Source: CALAEC01 sp050692915 (GTDB lineage Bacteria > Actinomycetota > UBA4738 > CALAEC01). Taken from it: a DNA stretch of 20,114 nt. Under the pieces are notes generated by a model. It made no database searches and had not been told where the DNA came from. It saw only the letters and a program-made list of their open reading frames with translations. Position numbers and translations under genes: made by a program. The DNA lies in NCBI GenBank assembly GCA_050692915.1, contig JBOGVU010000046.1:1-20114 (forward strand), read 5' to 3'. Within the stretch, counting starts at the first letter, position 1. Every line of letters begins with the position of its first letter. Below, piece after piece: positions 6,013-13,724 of the stretch.

Positions 6013-7131
6013 GTGAGCGACAAGGGCCTGGCCGACGTCGTCGCCGCCGAGACCTCGATCTCCGACATCGACGGCAAGCTCGGGAGGCTCTGGTACGTCG
6101 GGTACGACATCCACGACCTGGCCCGGTGGTCCACGTTCGAGGAGACCGTCTTCCTCCTCCATCACCAGCGGCTCCCCACCCGTGACGAGCTCGAGGACCT
6201 GATGGGGCGGCTGGTCGAGGAGCGCGAGCTCGATCAGTGGACCCGCGACCTCATGCCCACGTTCGCCGAGGTGGCCTCGCCGATGTCGATGCTCCGGACG
6301 AGCGTTTCCGCGTCCTCGGGCTACGATCCCGACGGCTGGGACCAGTCCGCCGAGGCCAACCGGCGCAAGGCGATGCGGTTGGTGGCCCGGTTCCCCACCC
6401 TGATCACCACCTACCATCGGATCCGCTCCGGGGAGGAACCGGTCCCCTCCAACCCGGCGCTCCCGCACGCGGCCAACTTCCTGTGGATGCTCACCGGCCG
6501 GGAACCGGACCAGGAGGCGGCCCGGGCGTTCGACATCTGTCTGATCCTCCACGCGGACCACACCATGAACGCCTCGACGTTCGTGGCCCGCGTGGTGGCC
6601 TCGACGCTCTCCGACATGCACTCGGCCATCACGGCCGCGATCGCCGCGCTGAAGGGCCCGCTGCACGGGGGCGCCAACGAGGCCGTGATGAAGATGCTCG
6701 AGGACATCGGCGAGGTGGATCGGGTCGAGCCCTTCGTCCTCGACCGCCTCCAGCGCAAGGAGAAGATCATGGGCTTCGGCCACCGCGTCTACAGAACCGA
6801 GGATCCGCGGGCCACGGACCTGCGGCGACTGTCCCGAGAGCTCGGGGAACGTGTCGGCGACACGCGCTGGCACGACCTCTCGGAGCGGATCGAGAAGGTG
6901 GTCCAGGAGCGGAAGGGCCTGTACCCGAACGTGGACTTCTACGCGGCCAGCGTGTACCACACCCTGGGCATCCCCACGGACCTGATGACGTGCGTGTTCG
7001 CCGCGAGTCGCGTGGCCGGCTGGACGGCCCATGTGCGGGAGCAGCTCGCCGACAACCGGCTGATCCGGCCGGAATCCGAGTACGTGGGGCCGAGCAACCA
7101 GAAGTACGTCCCGATCGAGGAGCGCTCGTGA
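6013..7131 (+). CDS. gltA: Citrate synthase
   Basis: A 372-residue enzyme of the citrate synthase family, condensing oxaloacetate with acetyl-CoA to citrate in the cytoplasm. The catalytic triad is visible: H218 in GPLHGGANEAV, H257 in GFGHRVY and D308 in PNVDFYAASVY. The earlier HADHTMNAS motif (180-188) supplies the oxaloacetate-binding His183. The length fits the short (about 370 residue) class shared by archaea, Bacillus and many actinobacteria. 2-methylcitrate synthases share these residues, so that activity is possible; the TCA neighbours favour citrate synthase. The gene starts with GTG, is divergent from an isocitrate dehydrogenase gene, and its TGA stop overlaps the GTG of a CBS-domain gene by four bases. 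Confidence 0.94.
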   Translation: MSDKGLADVVAAETSISDIDGKLGRLWYVGYDIHDLARWSTFEETVFLLHHQRLPTRDELEDLMGRLVEERELDQWTRDLMPTFAEVASPMSMLRTSVSASSGYDPDGWDQSAEANRRKAMRLVARFPTLITTYHRIRSGEEPVPSNPALPHAANFLWMLTGREPDQEAARAFDICLILHADHTMNASTFVARVVASTLSDMHSAITAAIAALKGPLHGGANEAVMKMLEDIGEVDRVEPFVLDRLQRKEKIMGFGHRVYRTEDPRATDLRRLSRELGERVGDTRWHDLSERIEKVVQERKGLYPNVDFYAASVYHTLGIPTDLMTCVFAASRVAGWTAHVREQLADNRLIRPESEYVGPSNQKYVPIEERS

Positions 7132-7589
7132 GGATCTCCGCGATCATGACGCAGGCCGCGGTCACCGACCGGCCGGACGACGACCTCGCCGCGGCAGCCC
7201 GGAAGATGTGGGAGCAGCAGACGGGGTCGCTCCTGGTGCTCCAGGGCGAGGACCTGGTGGGCATCATCACCGAGCGGGACGTGCTCCGGGCCGTGGCCAC
7301 CGGCACGCCGCTCGACACGCCTGTGTCCGAGGTCATGTCCAAGGAACTGATCACGGTGGAGCCGGGGACCTCGCTCCGGGAAGCGGCGCGGATCATGACC
7401 GAGAGGTGGATCCGCCACCTCCCGGTCCTGGAGTCGGGCCGTTTGGTGGGCGTGGTGTCCCAGCGCGACCTCGCGGGGGTCCTGGCCGGCGCGCTCAACG
7501 AGCCCGAGGACCTCCACCGCCTGATCGAGTCGAGCGGCCTGGTACGGGAGCGCCGGCTCAGGCGGATCGAGCACGGCGACCTCGACTAG
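7128..7589 (+). CDS. Tandem CBS-domain protein coupled to citrate synthase
   Basis: A 153-residue stand-alone CBS-pair protein. CBS 1 covers about residues 3-58 (AIMTQAAVTDRPDDDLAAAA... GIITERDVLRAV) and CBS 2 about 67-123 (VMSKELITVEPGTSLREAARIMTE... VGVVSQRDL). Each ends in the G-[IV]-[IV]-[ST]-x-RD motif whose Ser/Thr and Asp contact the ribose and phosphates of adenosine ligands. Such pairs usually sense AMP, ATP, NAD(H) or similar. The GTG start overlaps the citrate synthase stop (GTGA at 7128-7131), and a GAGGAG ribosome site lies inside the end of gltA, so the two are translated together. A role as an energy-charge or redox sensor for citrate synthase is inference from this coupling. 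The 30-residue C-terminal tail is charged and helical. Confidence 0.9.
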   Translation: MRISAIMTQAAVTDRPDDDLAAAARKMWEQQTGSLLVLQGEDLVGIITERDVLRAVATGTPLDTPVSEVMSKELITVEPGTSLREAARIMTERWIRHLPVLESGRLVGVVSQRDLAGVLAGALNEPEDLHRLIESSGLVRERRLRRIEHGDLD

Positions 7590-7596
7590 CGCGTAC

Positions 7597-8799
7597 CTAC
7601 CCGGCCGTCTCCAGCATCTCGTGCCTCGGCCCGGCCCCCGGCACCTCGACGACGCGACCGGTGGCCATGTCGACGAGGAAGAGGCCCTTGGGCGTGCTGG
7701 CCACGTAGACCCCGTCGGCGCCGGGCGTGACGGCGAAAGATAGGAACCGCGTCTGCGCTGCAACCGTTCGGAGCTCGACCCAGGTTGATGTATCGACCTC
7801 CATCACCTGGGTGGCGGTGGACACGTCGTGCCCGTCGCTCATCGGCCCCAGCCCCAGGAACATCGACTCCCCGGTCCCGGAGAGGTGGACCTGTCCGTAG
7901 CCGACGTGCCGATCCGGCCCCAGGTCGATCCGGTGCTCTCCTACGAGGTCGCGGCGCTCCAGATCGACCACTGAGACGTGCCCGTTCAGCCTGACGACGT
8001 ACAGGACGCGCCGATCCGAGGACGGGACGGCCCAGGCCGGGTCGGCGAAGTCCAGGGGGCCGAACGGAAGCTCCCGCACGTCGCGCACCTCCGGGAGCTC
8101 CAGGCGTGCCGATGCGGCCACGCTCCCCGTCTCCGACGCCTCGAGGAACCGGACGTCCGCGCCCTTCCCACACACCACGGCGAGGCGGCGGGGCCCTGGG
8201 AGCGGGACCAGCGCCTGGATCCCCGGCTCGCAGTCCTCCAGGGGCATCATCTCGGGCAGCAAGGCCCCCTCGACCGTGTCGAACGTGGCCACGTAGAAGG
8301 TCCTCTCCCCCGCGTCCCCGGGAGTCACCCACAGCAGGAATAGCCAGCGTCCGTCCGGGGACACCTCCATCGTCGGACAGCATGGGATCGGCCAACCACT
8401 CACCCGGACCACCCGCCGCACCGGCTGAAGCCGATCGGTCATGTCCACATCGCCTGTGGCCACGTCGAAGGCCACCAACTCGTCGCCGAGCCGGCGGTCG
8501 CTGGAGAGCACGTACAGCCGGCTCCCGTCCGCCGTGAGGGCCATGTCCGGCGCCCCGAGGGCCTCGAAGGTGTGGATCACCCGGGGGCCGTCGGGCCCGG
8601 ACCGGACCATCTGGATCGTGGAGACGTACGGCTCCGCCGCCTCCTCGGCCACAAAGACATTCCTGGCGAGCGGATCAGTCGTGCCGGGAAGGAGGCCCAC
8701 TGCGAGGGGGCGGACGGCAAGCACGGAGCCGACCGCCACCGAGGCCACCAGGGCAACCGCGAGGACCACCCCCCCTCGCAGCAGCCCGGCGTCCGACAC
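7597..8799 (-). CDS. Membrane-anchored beta-propeller-like (YVTN/WD-type) protein
   Basis: A 400-residue protein with one N-terminal transmembrane helix (about 9-32) and a large domain made of repeated strands. Propeller-like blades show as repeats of the form x-[AV]-x-[ST]-[PA]-DG-x-x-[LV]-[YF]-[VL], for example ALTADGSRLYVLSS (about 90-103), EVSPDGRWLFLLW, SSDRRVLYVVRL and a late FAVTPGADGVYVAS. It has a Cys pair (PIPCCPTMEV) before one blade and two more cysteines, so a disulfide outside the cell is plausible. The GTG start is 8 bases after the stop of the molybdoenzyme gene with no ribosome site, suggesting reinitiation on a shared message. The upstream-open frame is rejected because it overlaps that gene. 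Specific function unknown. It converges on the CBS gene, 7 bases away. Confidence 0.75.
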   Translation of the reverse strand: MSDAGLLRGGVVLAVALVASVAVGSVLAVRPLAVGLLPGTTDPLARNVFVAEEAAEPYVSTIQMVRSGPDGPRVIHTFEALGAPDMALTADGSRLYVLSSDRRLGDELVAFDVATGDVDMTDRLQPVRRVVRVSGWPIPCCPTMEVSPDGRWLFLLWVTPGDAGERTFYVATFDTVEGALLPEMMPLEDCEPGIQALVPLPGPRRLAVVCGKGADVRFLEASETGSVAASARLELPEVRDVRELPFGPLDFADPAWAVPSSDRRVLYVVRLNGHVSVVDLERRDLVGEHRIDLGPDRHVGYGQVHLSGTGESMFLGLGPMSDGHDVSTATQVMEVDTSTWVELRTVAAQTRFLSFAVTPGADGVYVASTPKGLFLVDMATGRVVEVPGAGPRHEMLETAG

Positions 8800-8807
8800 G
8801 GAACGGG

Positions 8808-9902
8808 CTAACGGGAGACGTTGCCGGTCGAGCCGACTTCGCCGAGGACGGTGACCGGGACCGTCTGGACCAGGTTGTTGCCCATGCCCTGGTAGTTCCA
8901 GGGCTGTTCGACCGGCTGGGTGTTTCCGGCCTCGTCGGTAGCCCGGCAGGAGAGCACGTGCTCGCCCGGCTCCGCCTCCCACCGGTACGACCAGCCCGTC
9001 CAGGCGAATTCCCCCACGGGCGGCTCCAGCTCGGCGTCGCGCCATCCGTCGTCGATGCGGATCTCGACGCGCGTGACGGACCCGTCGCCGCTCCAGGCCC
9101 GGCCCCGGATCACCACCGTTCCCGGCTCCACGAAGCGGCTACGGGCCGGGAAGTCCGGGTACCCCGGGGGGATCATCAGGGCCCGCACCCGGATGCGGGT
9201 CACCCGCTCCCCGGGATCGTCCTCGTCCTGCTGGTACCGGTACGACTCCGCCTGCTGGTACCCCTCAAAGGGCTCGGTCGCGGCCTCGATCCGGGTCAGC
9301 CACTTCACGCTGGCCATCCCGTACCAGCCCGGGACCACGAGGCGGAGCGGGGCGCCGTGCTGGGGCTCCAGCGGGCGTCCGTTCATCTCGTACGCCAGGA
9401 GCACCTCCGGGCGGCGCGCCTCGTCGACGGTGAGGCTCCGCTGGTAGTCCTGCTCCACGTCGCCCTGCACGCCGTGATCGGCGCCGGTGAACACGAGCTC
9501 CCGTGTCTCCGGGCGAACCCCCGCCTCCGCCAGCACGTCGTGCAAGGGTGTGCCGGTCCATTCCGCGGTGCCGATGGCCTCGTACAGCCACGGGTTGCTG
9601 ATGGGCCGGGGGAACAGCCGGGCCCGGCCGTTCCCGGCGCACTCCATCGTGACCGGCATCTTCCGGGCCGGGCGGGACCGGATCTCATCGAGGGAGAGAG
9701 ACAGGGAGCGCTCGACGTTGCCCCCCACCTCCAGCCGCCAGGACGACGCCTCGACCTCGGGGATGTCGAAATGGATCAGGAGGTAGTGGATCCCGGTCGG
9801 GGTGATGTCGTAGCGGAGCCCCTCCAGCGGCATGCCCCGGTTCCGCGTGGCGAGCTGGAGCTCCTCTTCGGTCAGCGGACCCTCGGTCGTCCCCTCGGCC
9901 AC
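8808..9902 (-). CDS. Sulfite-oxidase-fold molybdopterin-dependent oxidoreductase
   Basis: A 364-residue protein of the sulfite oxidase/YedY fold. The molybdenum-binding domain covers about residues 30-220, with the Mo-ligand cysteine C88 in MECAGNGR, then GTAEWTGTPLHDVL (111-124) and the HGAPLRLVVPGWYGMASVKW stretch that lines the pyranopterin site. A Mo-co dimerisation (Ig-like) domain follows from about residue 245, with VIRGRAWSGDG and VEIRIDDGW motifs. It has no haem domain, no Tat or Sec signal peptide and no transmembrane helix, so it looks cytoplasmic as called. The substrate cannot be read from sequence: sulfite is possible, as are other small oxyanions or sulfoxides. The GTG start lies 9 bases after the metF stop without a ribosome site. 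The 3' neighbour is a membrane-anchored propeller. Confidence 0.9.
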   Translation of the reverse strand: MAEGTTEGPLTEEELQLATRNRGMPLEGLRYDITPTGIHYLLIHFDIPEVEASSWRLEVGGNVERSLSLSLDEIRSRPARKMPVTMECAGNGRARLFPRPISNPWLYEAIGTAEWTGTPLHDVLAEAGVRPETRELVFTGADHGVQGDVEQDYQRSLTVDEARRPEVLLAYEMNGRPLEPQHGAPLRLVVPGWYGMASVKWLTRIEAATEPFEGYQQAESYRYQQDEDDPGERVTRIRVRALMIPPGYPDFPARSRFVEPGTVVIRGRAWSGDGSVTRVEIRIDDGWRDAELEPPVGEFAWTGWSYRWEAEPGEHVLSCRATDEAGNTQPVEQPWNYQGMGNNLVQTVPVTVLGEVGSTGNVSR

Positions 9903-9911
9903 CGCTGGATT

Positions 9912-10838
9912 CTACGTCCCTGGGCCGGCACCCCGGGGCAGCAAGCCGGCCTCCTCGATGACTCGACGCACCAGCCCCTCGTGACCGAGCCCCATCACGT
10001 GGACGCCGGCGATCCCCTCGATCCCCCGGAGCCGCTCCACGACCTCGACCGTGAGTCGCACACCCTCGGCTTCGCCGTCCTCGGCCTCGTCGAGCCGGCG
10101 GATCACCTCGTCCGGCACCACCACGCCCGGCAGGTGGTCCCGCATGAACCGGGCCGACGCCGCCGACCGGGGCGGGGCCACTCCGATCAGCACGAACATC
10201 CGCTCGAACACCCCGAGCGGTCGGACCCGGTCGGCCCACTCCCCCAGCGCGTCGGCGTCGTACGCGATCTGCGTCTGCACGAAGTCGGCGCCGGCGTCCG
10301 CCTTGCGCTCCAGACGGTCGGGGTCGTAGCCGGGGATGAGGGGCAGGTCGGCCACCCCCACGAAGAACCGGGGGGCCGGGTCGATGGCGTGCTCGGCCAG
10401 GGAGACCCCCTCGTCCCGGAGCCGCACCGTGAACCGGACCAGGTCAAGGACGGTGAAGTCGTGTACCTGGGCGATCTCCGGATGCTCCCCTTCCTGAACC
10501 GGGTCCCCGGTCAGGCACAGCACGTTGCGAGCTCCCAGCGCCCAGCCGCCCAGGAGATCGCCGGTGATGGCCAGCCGGTTCCGGTCCCGGCAGGTGAGCT
10601 GGATCGTGGGCTCGAGGCCCTCCCGGGCCACCAGGGCCGCCCCAGCAACCGGGGACATGTGGGCGGCCCCGGTGGGGCTGTCGGTGACGTTTGCGGCGTC
10701 CGCGTACCCGCGGAGGGCCCGGGCCTGCGCGGAAACGGCGTCAGGATCCGCCGACCGGGGCGGCACGACCTCGGCGGTCACGGCGAACCCCCGCTCGTGG
10801 AGGACCCGCTCCAGGTGGCTCCCCGAGCGGATCCCCAC
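9912..10838 (-). CDS. metF: Methylenetetrahydrofolate reductase family protein
   Basis: A 308-residue flavoprotein of the MTHFR family, which reduces 5,10-methylene-THF to 5-methyl-THF for methionine synthesis or C1 flow. Key positions aligned with E. coli MetF are present: E23 in AEVVPP (for Glu28), D112 in LTGDPV (for Asp120) and Q190 in QTQIAYD (for Gln183). The NVTDSPTGAAHMSP stretch (50-63) is typical of the branch seen in many actinobacteria and acetogens rather than the enterobacterial one; no MetV zinc protein is encoded nearby. The electron donor is therefore open. The GTG start is 7 bases after the folD stop with no ribosome site. Adjacent folD supplies the substrate pool, which supports the assignment. 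Confidence 0.9.
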   Translation of the reverse strand: MGIRSGSHLERVLHERGFAVTAEVVPPRSADPDAVSAQARALRGYADAANVTDSPTGAAHMSPVAGAALVAREGLEPTIQLTCRDRNRLAITGDLLGGWALGARNVLCLTGDPVQEGEHPEIAQVHDFTVLDLVRFTVRLRDEGVSLAEHAIDPAPRFFVGVADLPLIPGYDPDRLERKADAGADFVQTQIAYDADALGEWADRVRPLGVFERMFVLIGVAPPRSAASARFMRDHLPGVVVPDEVIRRLDEAEDGEAEGVRLTVEVVERLRGIEGIAGVHVMGLGHEGLVRRVIEEAGLLPRGAGPGT

Positions 10839-10845
10839 GGCCGGC

Positions 10846-11712
10846 TCAGGCCGTCCGCTCGGCCGCGGTGACCGTGTTGACCAGGAGCATGGCCACCGTG
10901 AGCGGCCCGACGCCGCCGGGGACGGGGGTGATCCACCCAGCCACCTCGGCCACCTCGTCGAAGGCCACGTCGCCGACGAGCCCGGCGTCGGTGCGATTCA
11001 CGGCCACGTCGATGACCGCGGCGCCGGGCTTCACCATGTCGGCGGTGATCGTCCTCGGGCGACCGGCGGCGGCCACGAGGATGTCGGCCCGGCGGGTGTG
11101 GGCCGCGAGGTCCGTGGTCGCCGTGTGGCACAGCGTCACCGTGGCGTTCCCCCGTGGCGTCTTCTGGGCCAGCATGATCGCCAGCGGCATCCCCACCAGG
11201 GCGCCCCGGCCGACGATCACGACGTCCCGCCCGCTCGTCTCGATGCCCGTGCGGGCCAGGAGCTCAACGATCCCGAACGGCGTGGCCGGCAGGTACGTGG
11301 CTTCGCCGCGGACGAGCCGGCCCACGCTGCTGGGGGTCAGGGCGTCCACGTCCTTGTCCACCGAGAGCGTCTCGTGCACCGCGAGCACCGAGATGTGGTC
11401 GGGCAGGGGGAGCTGGACCAGGATGCCGTGCACGGCCGGATCCTCGTTCAGCCGGCTCACCAGCTCGAGAAGGTCGCCCTCGGGCGCGCTCCCGAGAACC
11501 TCGTGGCGCTCGGACCGGATCCTCACCTCGGCGCAGGCCCGCTCCTTGGCCGCCACGTAGATCCGGGACGGCTCGTCGTCGCCGACCAGGACGGCGGCCA
11601 GGCCGGGCGTCACGCCTCGAGCGGCCAGCTTCGCCACCCGCTCTGCCACCTCGCCGCGGATGTCCGCGGCCATGGCCGCGCCGTCGATGACCGTCGCCGT
11701 CACCGCGCTCAT
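10846..11712 (-). CDS. folD: Bifunctional methylenetetrahydrofolate dehydrogenase / methenyltetrahydrofolate cyclohydrolase
   Basis: A 288-residue FolD. It oxidises 5,10-methylene-THF with NADP+ and hydrolyses methenyl-THF to 10-formyl-THF, the donor used by PurN and PurH encoded upstream on the same strand. Active-site residues are all present: Y52 and K56 in SRIYVAAK, Q100 in VQLPLP and D123 in KDVDAL. The nucleotide-binding loop reads GRGALVGMPLA (168-178), slightly altered from the usual GRS-x-x-VGxPLA. The closing TPVPGGVGPLTVAMLLVNT is canonical. ATG at 11712 lies 12 bases after the aapP stop with the G-rich GGTAGG directly against it. A GTG three codons later (11703) is better spaced from that sequence and may be the true start. 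Confidence 0.95.
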   Translation of the reverse strand: MSAVTATVIDGAAMAADIRGEVAERVAKLAARGVTPGLAAVLVGDDEPSRIYVAAKERACAEVRIRSERHEVLGSAPEGDLLELVSRLNEDPAVHGILVQLPLPDHISVLAVHETLSVDKDVDALTPSSVGRLVRGEATYLPATPFGIVELLARTGIETSGRDVVIVGRGALVGMPLAIMLAQKTPRGNATVTLCHTATTDLAAHTRRADILVAAAGRPRTITADMVKPGAAVIDVAVNRTDAGLVGDVAFDEVAEVAGWITPVPGGVGPLTVAMLLVNTVTAAERTA

Positions 11713-11724
11713 CCTACCGACGTG

Positions 11725-12477
11725 TCAGACGAGGATCTGGGAGAGGAACTGCTTCGTGCGCTCCTCGCGCGGGTTGGAGAAGAACTCCCCGGGTGGCCCC
11801 TCCTCGACGACCCGGCCCTCCTCGAAGAACAGGACCCGGTCGGCCACTTCCTTGGCGAACCCGATCTCGTGTGTGATGACCACCATGGTGATCCCGGAGG
11901 TGGCCAGCTCTTTCATCACGTCGAGGACCTCCTTGATCATCTCGGGATCGAGGGCGGAGGTGGGCTCGTCGAACAGCATGATCTTGGGCTCCATGACCAG
12001 GGCCCTGGCGATGGCCACGCGCTGCTGCTGGCCTCCTGACAGTTGCGAAGGGTACTTGCGGGCTTGCTCGGGGATCCCCACCCGCTCCAGGAGCTGACGG
12101 GCCTTCTCCTCCGCCTTGGCCCTGGGCCACCGGCGGACGTTCCGCGGCGCCAGCGTGAGGTTCTCGACCACCCGGAGATGGGGGAACAGGTTGAAGGATT
12201 GGAACACGATGCCGATCTCGCTCCGGATCCGCTCGATGTTCCGGATGTCATCGGTGAGCTCGATCCCGTCCACCACGATGCGGCCCTTGTCGTGGCGCTC
12301 CAGACGGTTGATCGTGCGAATGAACGTGGACTTCCCCGAGCCGGATGGGCCCACGATGACCACGACCTCGCCTCGCCGGACGGTGGTGGTGACCCCTCGG
12401 AGAGCCTGGAAGCCGGCGAACCACTTCTCGACGTCCTCGGCCACGATCATGGCCTCGCCGTTGGCCCGCTCGCTCAT
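11725..12477 (-). CDS. aapP: General L-amino-acid ABC transporter, ATP-binding protein
   Basis: A 250-residue polar-amino-acid type ABC ATPase (GlnQ/AapP). Walker A GPSGSGKST is at 43-51, the Q-loop glutamine is Q93 (VFQSFNLFPH), the ABC signature LSGGQQQR at 146-153, Walker B IMLFDEPTSALD at 166-177 with catalytic E171, and the switch His is H203 (THE). The C-terminus GEFFSNPREERTKQFLSQIL is typical of this branch. It drives import through the AapQ-AapM channel at the inner face of the membrane. The ATG overlaps the aapM stop (ATGA at 12474-12477). The frame is open far upstream but that part is antisense noise within aapM. It is the last gene of a complete J-Q-M-P set. Confidence 0.95.
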   Translation of the reverse strand: MSERANGEAMIVAEDVEKWFAGFQALRGVTTTVRRGEVVVIVGPSGSGKSTFIRTINRLERHDKGRIVVDGIELTDDIRNIERIRSEIGIVFQSFNLFPHLRVVENLTLAPRNVRRWPRAKAEEKARQLLERVGIPEQARKYPSQLSGGQQQRVAIARALVMEPKIMLFDEPTSALDPEMIKEVLDVMKELATSGITMVVITHEIGFAKEVADRVLFFEEGRVVEEGPPGEFFSNPREERTKQFLSQILV

Positions 12478-13724
12478 CGCTCCCCCACGCCGACTCGGAC
12501 CTCCACTCGCTGGCTCCACCGGGACATCGAGAACGCTACCACCCAGAAGATCAGCGCCGCCGGGAGCAGCGCCTCCGCCTGGAGCCCGATGAACTCGATG
12601 GCCGCAGAGGCCCGGCGGGCGGTACGCAGGAGCTCGGAGAAGAGGCCCAGGGCCGCCAGCAGCGACGTGTCCTTGAACAGGCTGATGAAATGGCTGATCA
12701 TCGCCGGGATCGTCGAGCGGAGGGCCTGGGGAAGGATCACCAGGGCCATCATCCTGGCCGGCCGGAGGCCCAGAGCCCTGCCCGCCTCGTACTGGCCCTC
12801 CGGCACCCCCTGGAGGCCCCCCCGGACGATCTCCGCCACGTATGCCGCGCTGAAGATCGTGAACATGATCATGGCCCGCACGATGTTGGGCAGAGCCAGG
12901 CCCGCCGGAAGGAGCAGCGGGAGCACGAACTGACCGAAGAACAGCCAGGCTACAAGGGGCACGCCTCGGACCACCTCGATGACCCCAACCGAGAACGCGG
13001 ATACGGCGGGCAGCCTGCTGCGACGCCCCAGGGCCAGGAGGAGCCCGAGGGGGAACGAGGCGAAGATCGCAACGGTGGCCACGATGACGTTCAGGAGGAA
13101 CCCACCCCAGAGCTCTGGCTTCACGCCGCCGAATGCCCGGAGGATGAGGATCACCGCCGGGAAGGCAAGCACCCAGGCCACCAGGAGGGGCGCCCGCCGG
13201 GTCGGGCCCAGCCGGCCCCCCACCACCACCCCCACCACGAGGACGGCCACCGCCACACCCAGGAGCAGCCACACCCGGGCGCTCTCCACCAGGTAGAGCA
13301 GGGCGCCGATCAGAAGCACGACCGGTATGGCCACGGACAGCACCCTGGCCCTCGTCCATCGGGTCCTCACGAGCATCCCCCGGGAGATCCCCGCCAACGC
13401 CGTGACCAGGTAGACGACGGCCCACACCCGCCACAGCTCCTCGACCGGGAAGCGCCCCGTCATGTACACGCGAAGGTTCGCCCGGAGCACCGACCAGTCC
13501 GCGGAGACGAAGACGAACCGGAGCAGCCGGAACGCCAGGTAGAGCAGGACGCCCGAGGTGACGATGGTCAGGAGCCCGTTCGGCCAGCTGGAGAACAGGT
13601 TCTGGCGCAACCACTCCCGTGGGGTGGCGGGAGCGGCGACCGGAGCCACCTCGACCACGCGCTCGTCAGCCCCGACCATCGGGGCTCGTTCGAGGTCCCG
13701 GGGCACCGCCGGCGGCCGGCTCAT
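12474..13724 (-). CDS. aapM: General L-amino-acid ABC transporter, permease M
   Basis: A 416-residue inner-membrane permease. It has a polar N-terminus with the WLRQNLFSSW motif (about 37-46) usual in AapM, then roughly four helices, and a C-terminal binding-protein-dependent permease core of five helices from about residue 195. The EAA loop that docks on the ATPase is visible as EAGRALGLRPARMMALVILPQALRSTIP. It matches the long AapM form, not the short single-domain HisM/GlnP type. Its ATG overlaps the aapQ stop (ATGA at 13721-13724) and its stop overlaps aapP, so the three cytoplasmic-membrane components are translationally coupled in equal order to the Rhizobium aapJQMP operon. Expected partner: AapQ, as a heterodimeric channel. 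Confidence 0.93.
   Translation of the reverse strand: MSRPPAVPRDLERAPMVGADERVVEVAPVAAPATPREWLRQNLFSSWPNGLLTIVTSGVLLYLAFRLLRFVFVSADWSVLRANLRVYMTGRFPVEELWRVWAVVYLVTALAGISRGMLVRTRWTRARVLSVAIPVVLLIGALLYLVESARVWLLLGVAVAVLVVGVVVGGRLGPTRRAPLLVAWVLAFPAVILILRAFGGVKPELWGGFLLNVIVATVAIFASFPLGLLLALGRRSRLPAVSAFSVGVIEVVRGVPLVAWLFFGQFVLPLLLPAGLALPNIVRAMIMFTIFSAAYVAEIVRGGLQGVPEGQYEAGRALGLRPARMMALVILPQALRSTIPAMISHFISLFKDTSLLAALGLFSELLRTARRASAAIEFIGLQAEALLPAALIFWVVAFSMSRWSQRVEVRVGVGER

Noticed and set aside
7597..9045. Extended 482-residue version of the propeller protein
   Set aside because: Its first 82 codons overlap the molybdoenzyme gene out of frame and precede the transmembrane segment; GTG at 8799 is the sensible start.
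8958..10871. 637-codon plus-strand open frame opposite the molybdoenzyme and metF
   Set aside because: It spans two real minus-strand genes, including their junction, and its translation is His/Pro/Arg/Gly-rich without domains.
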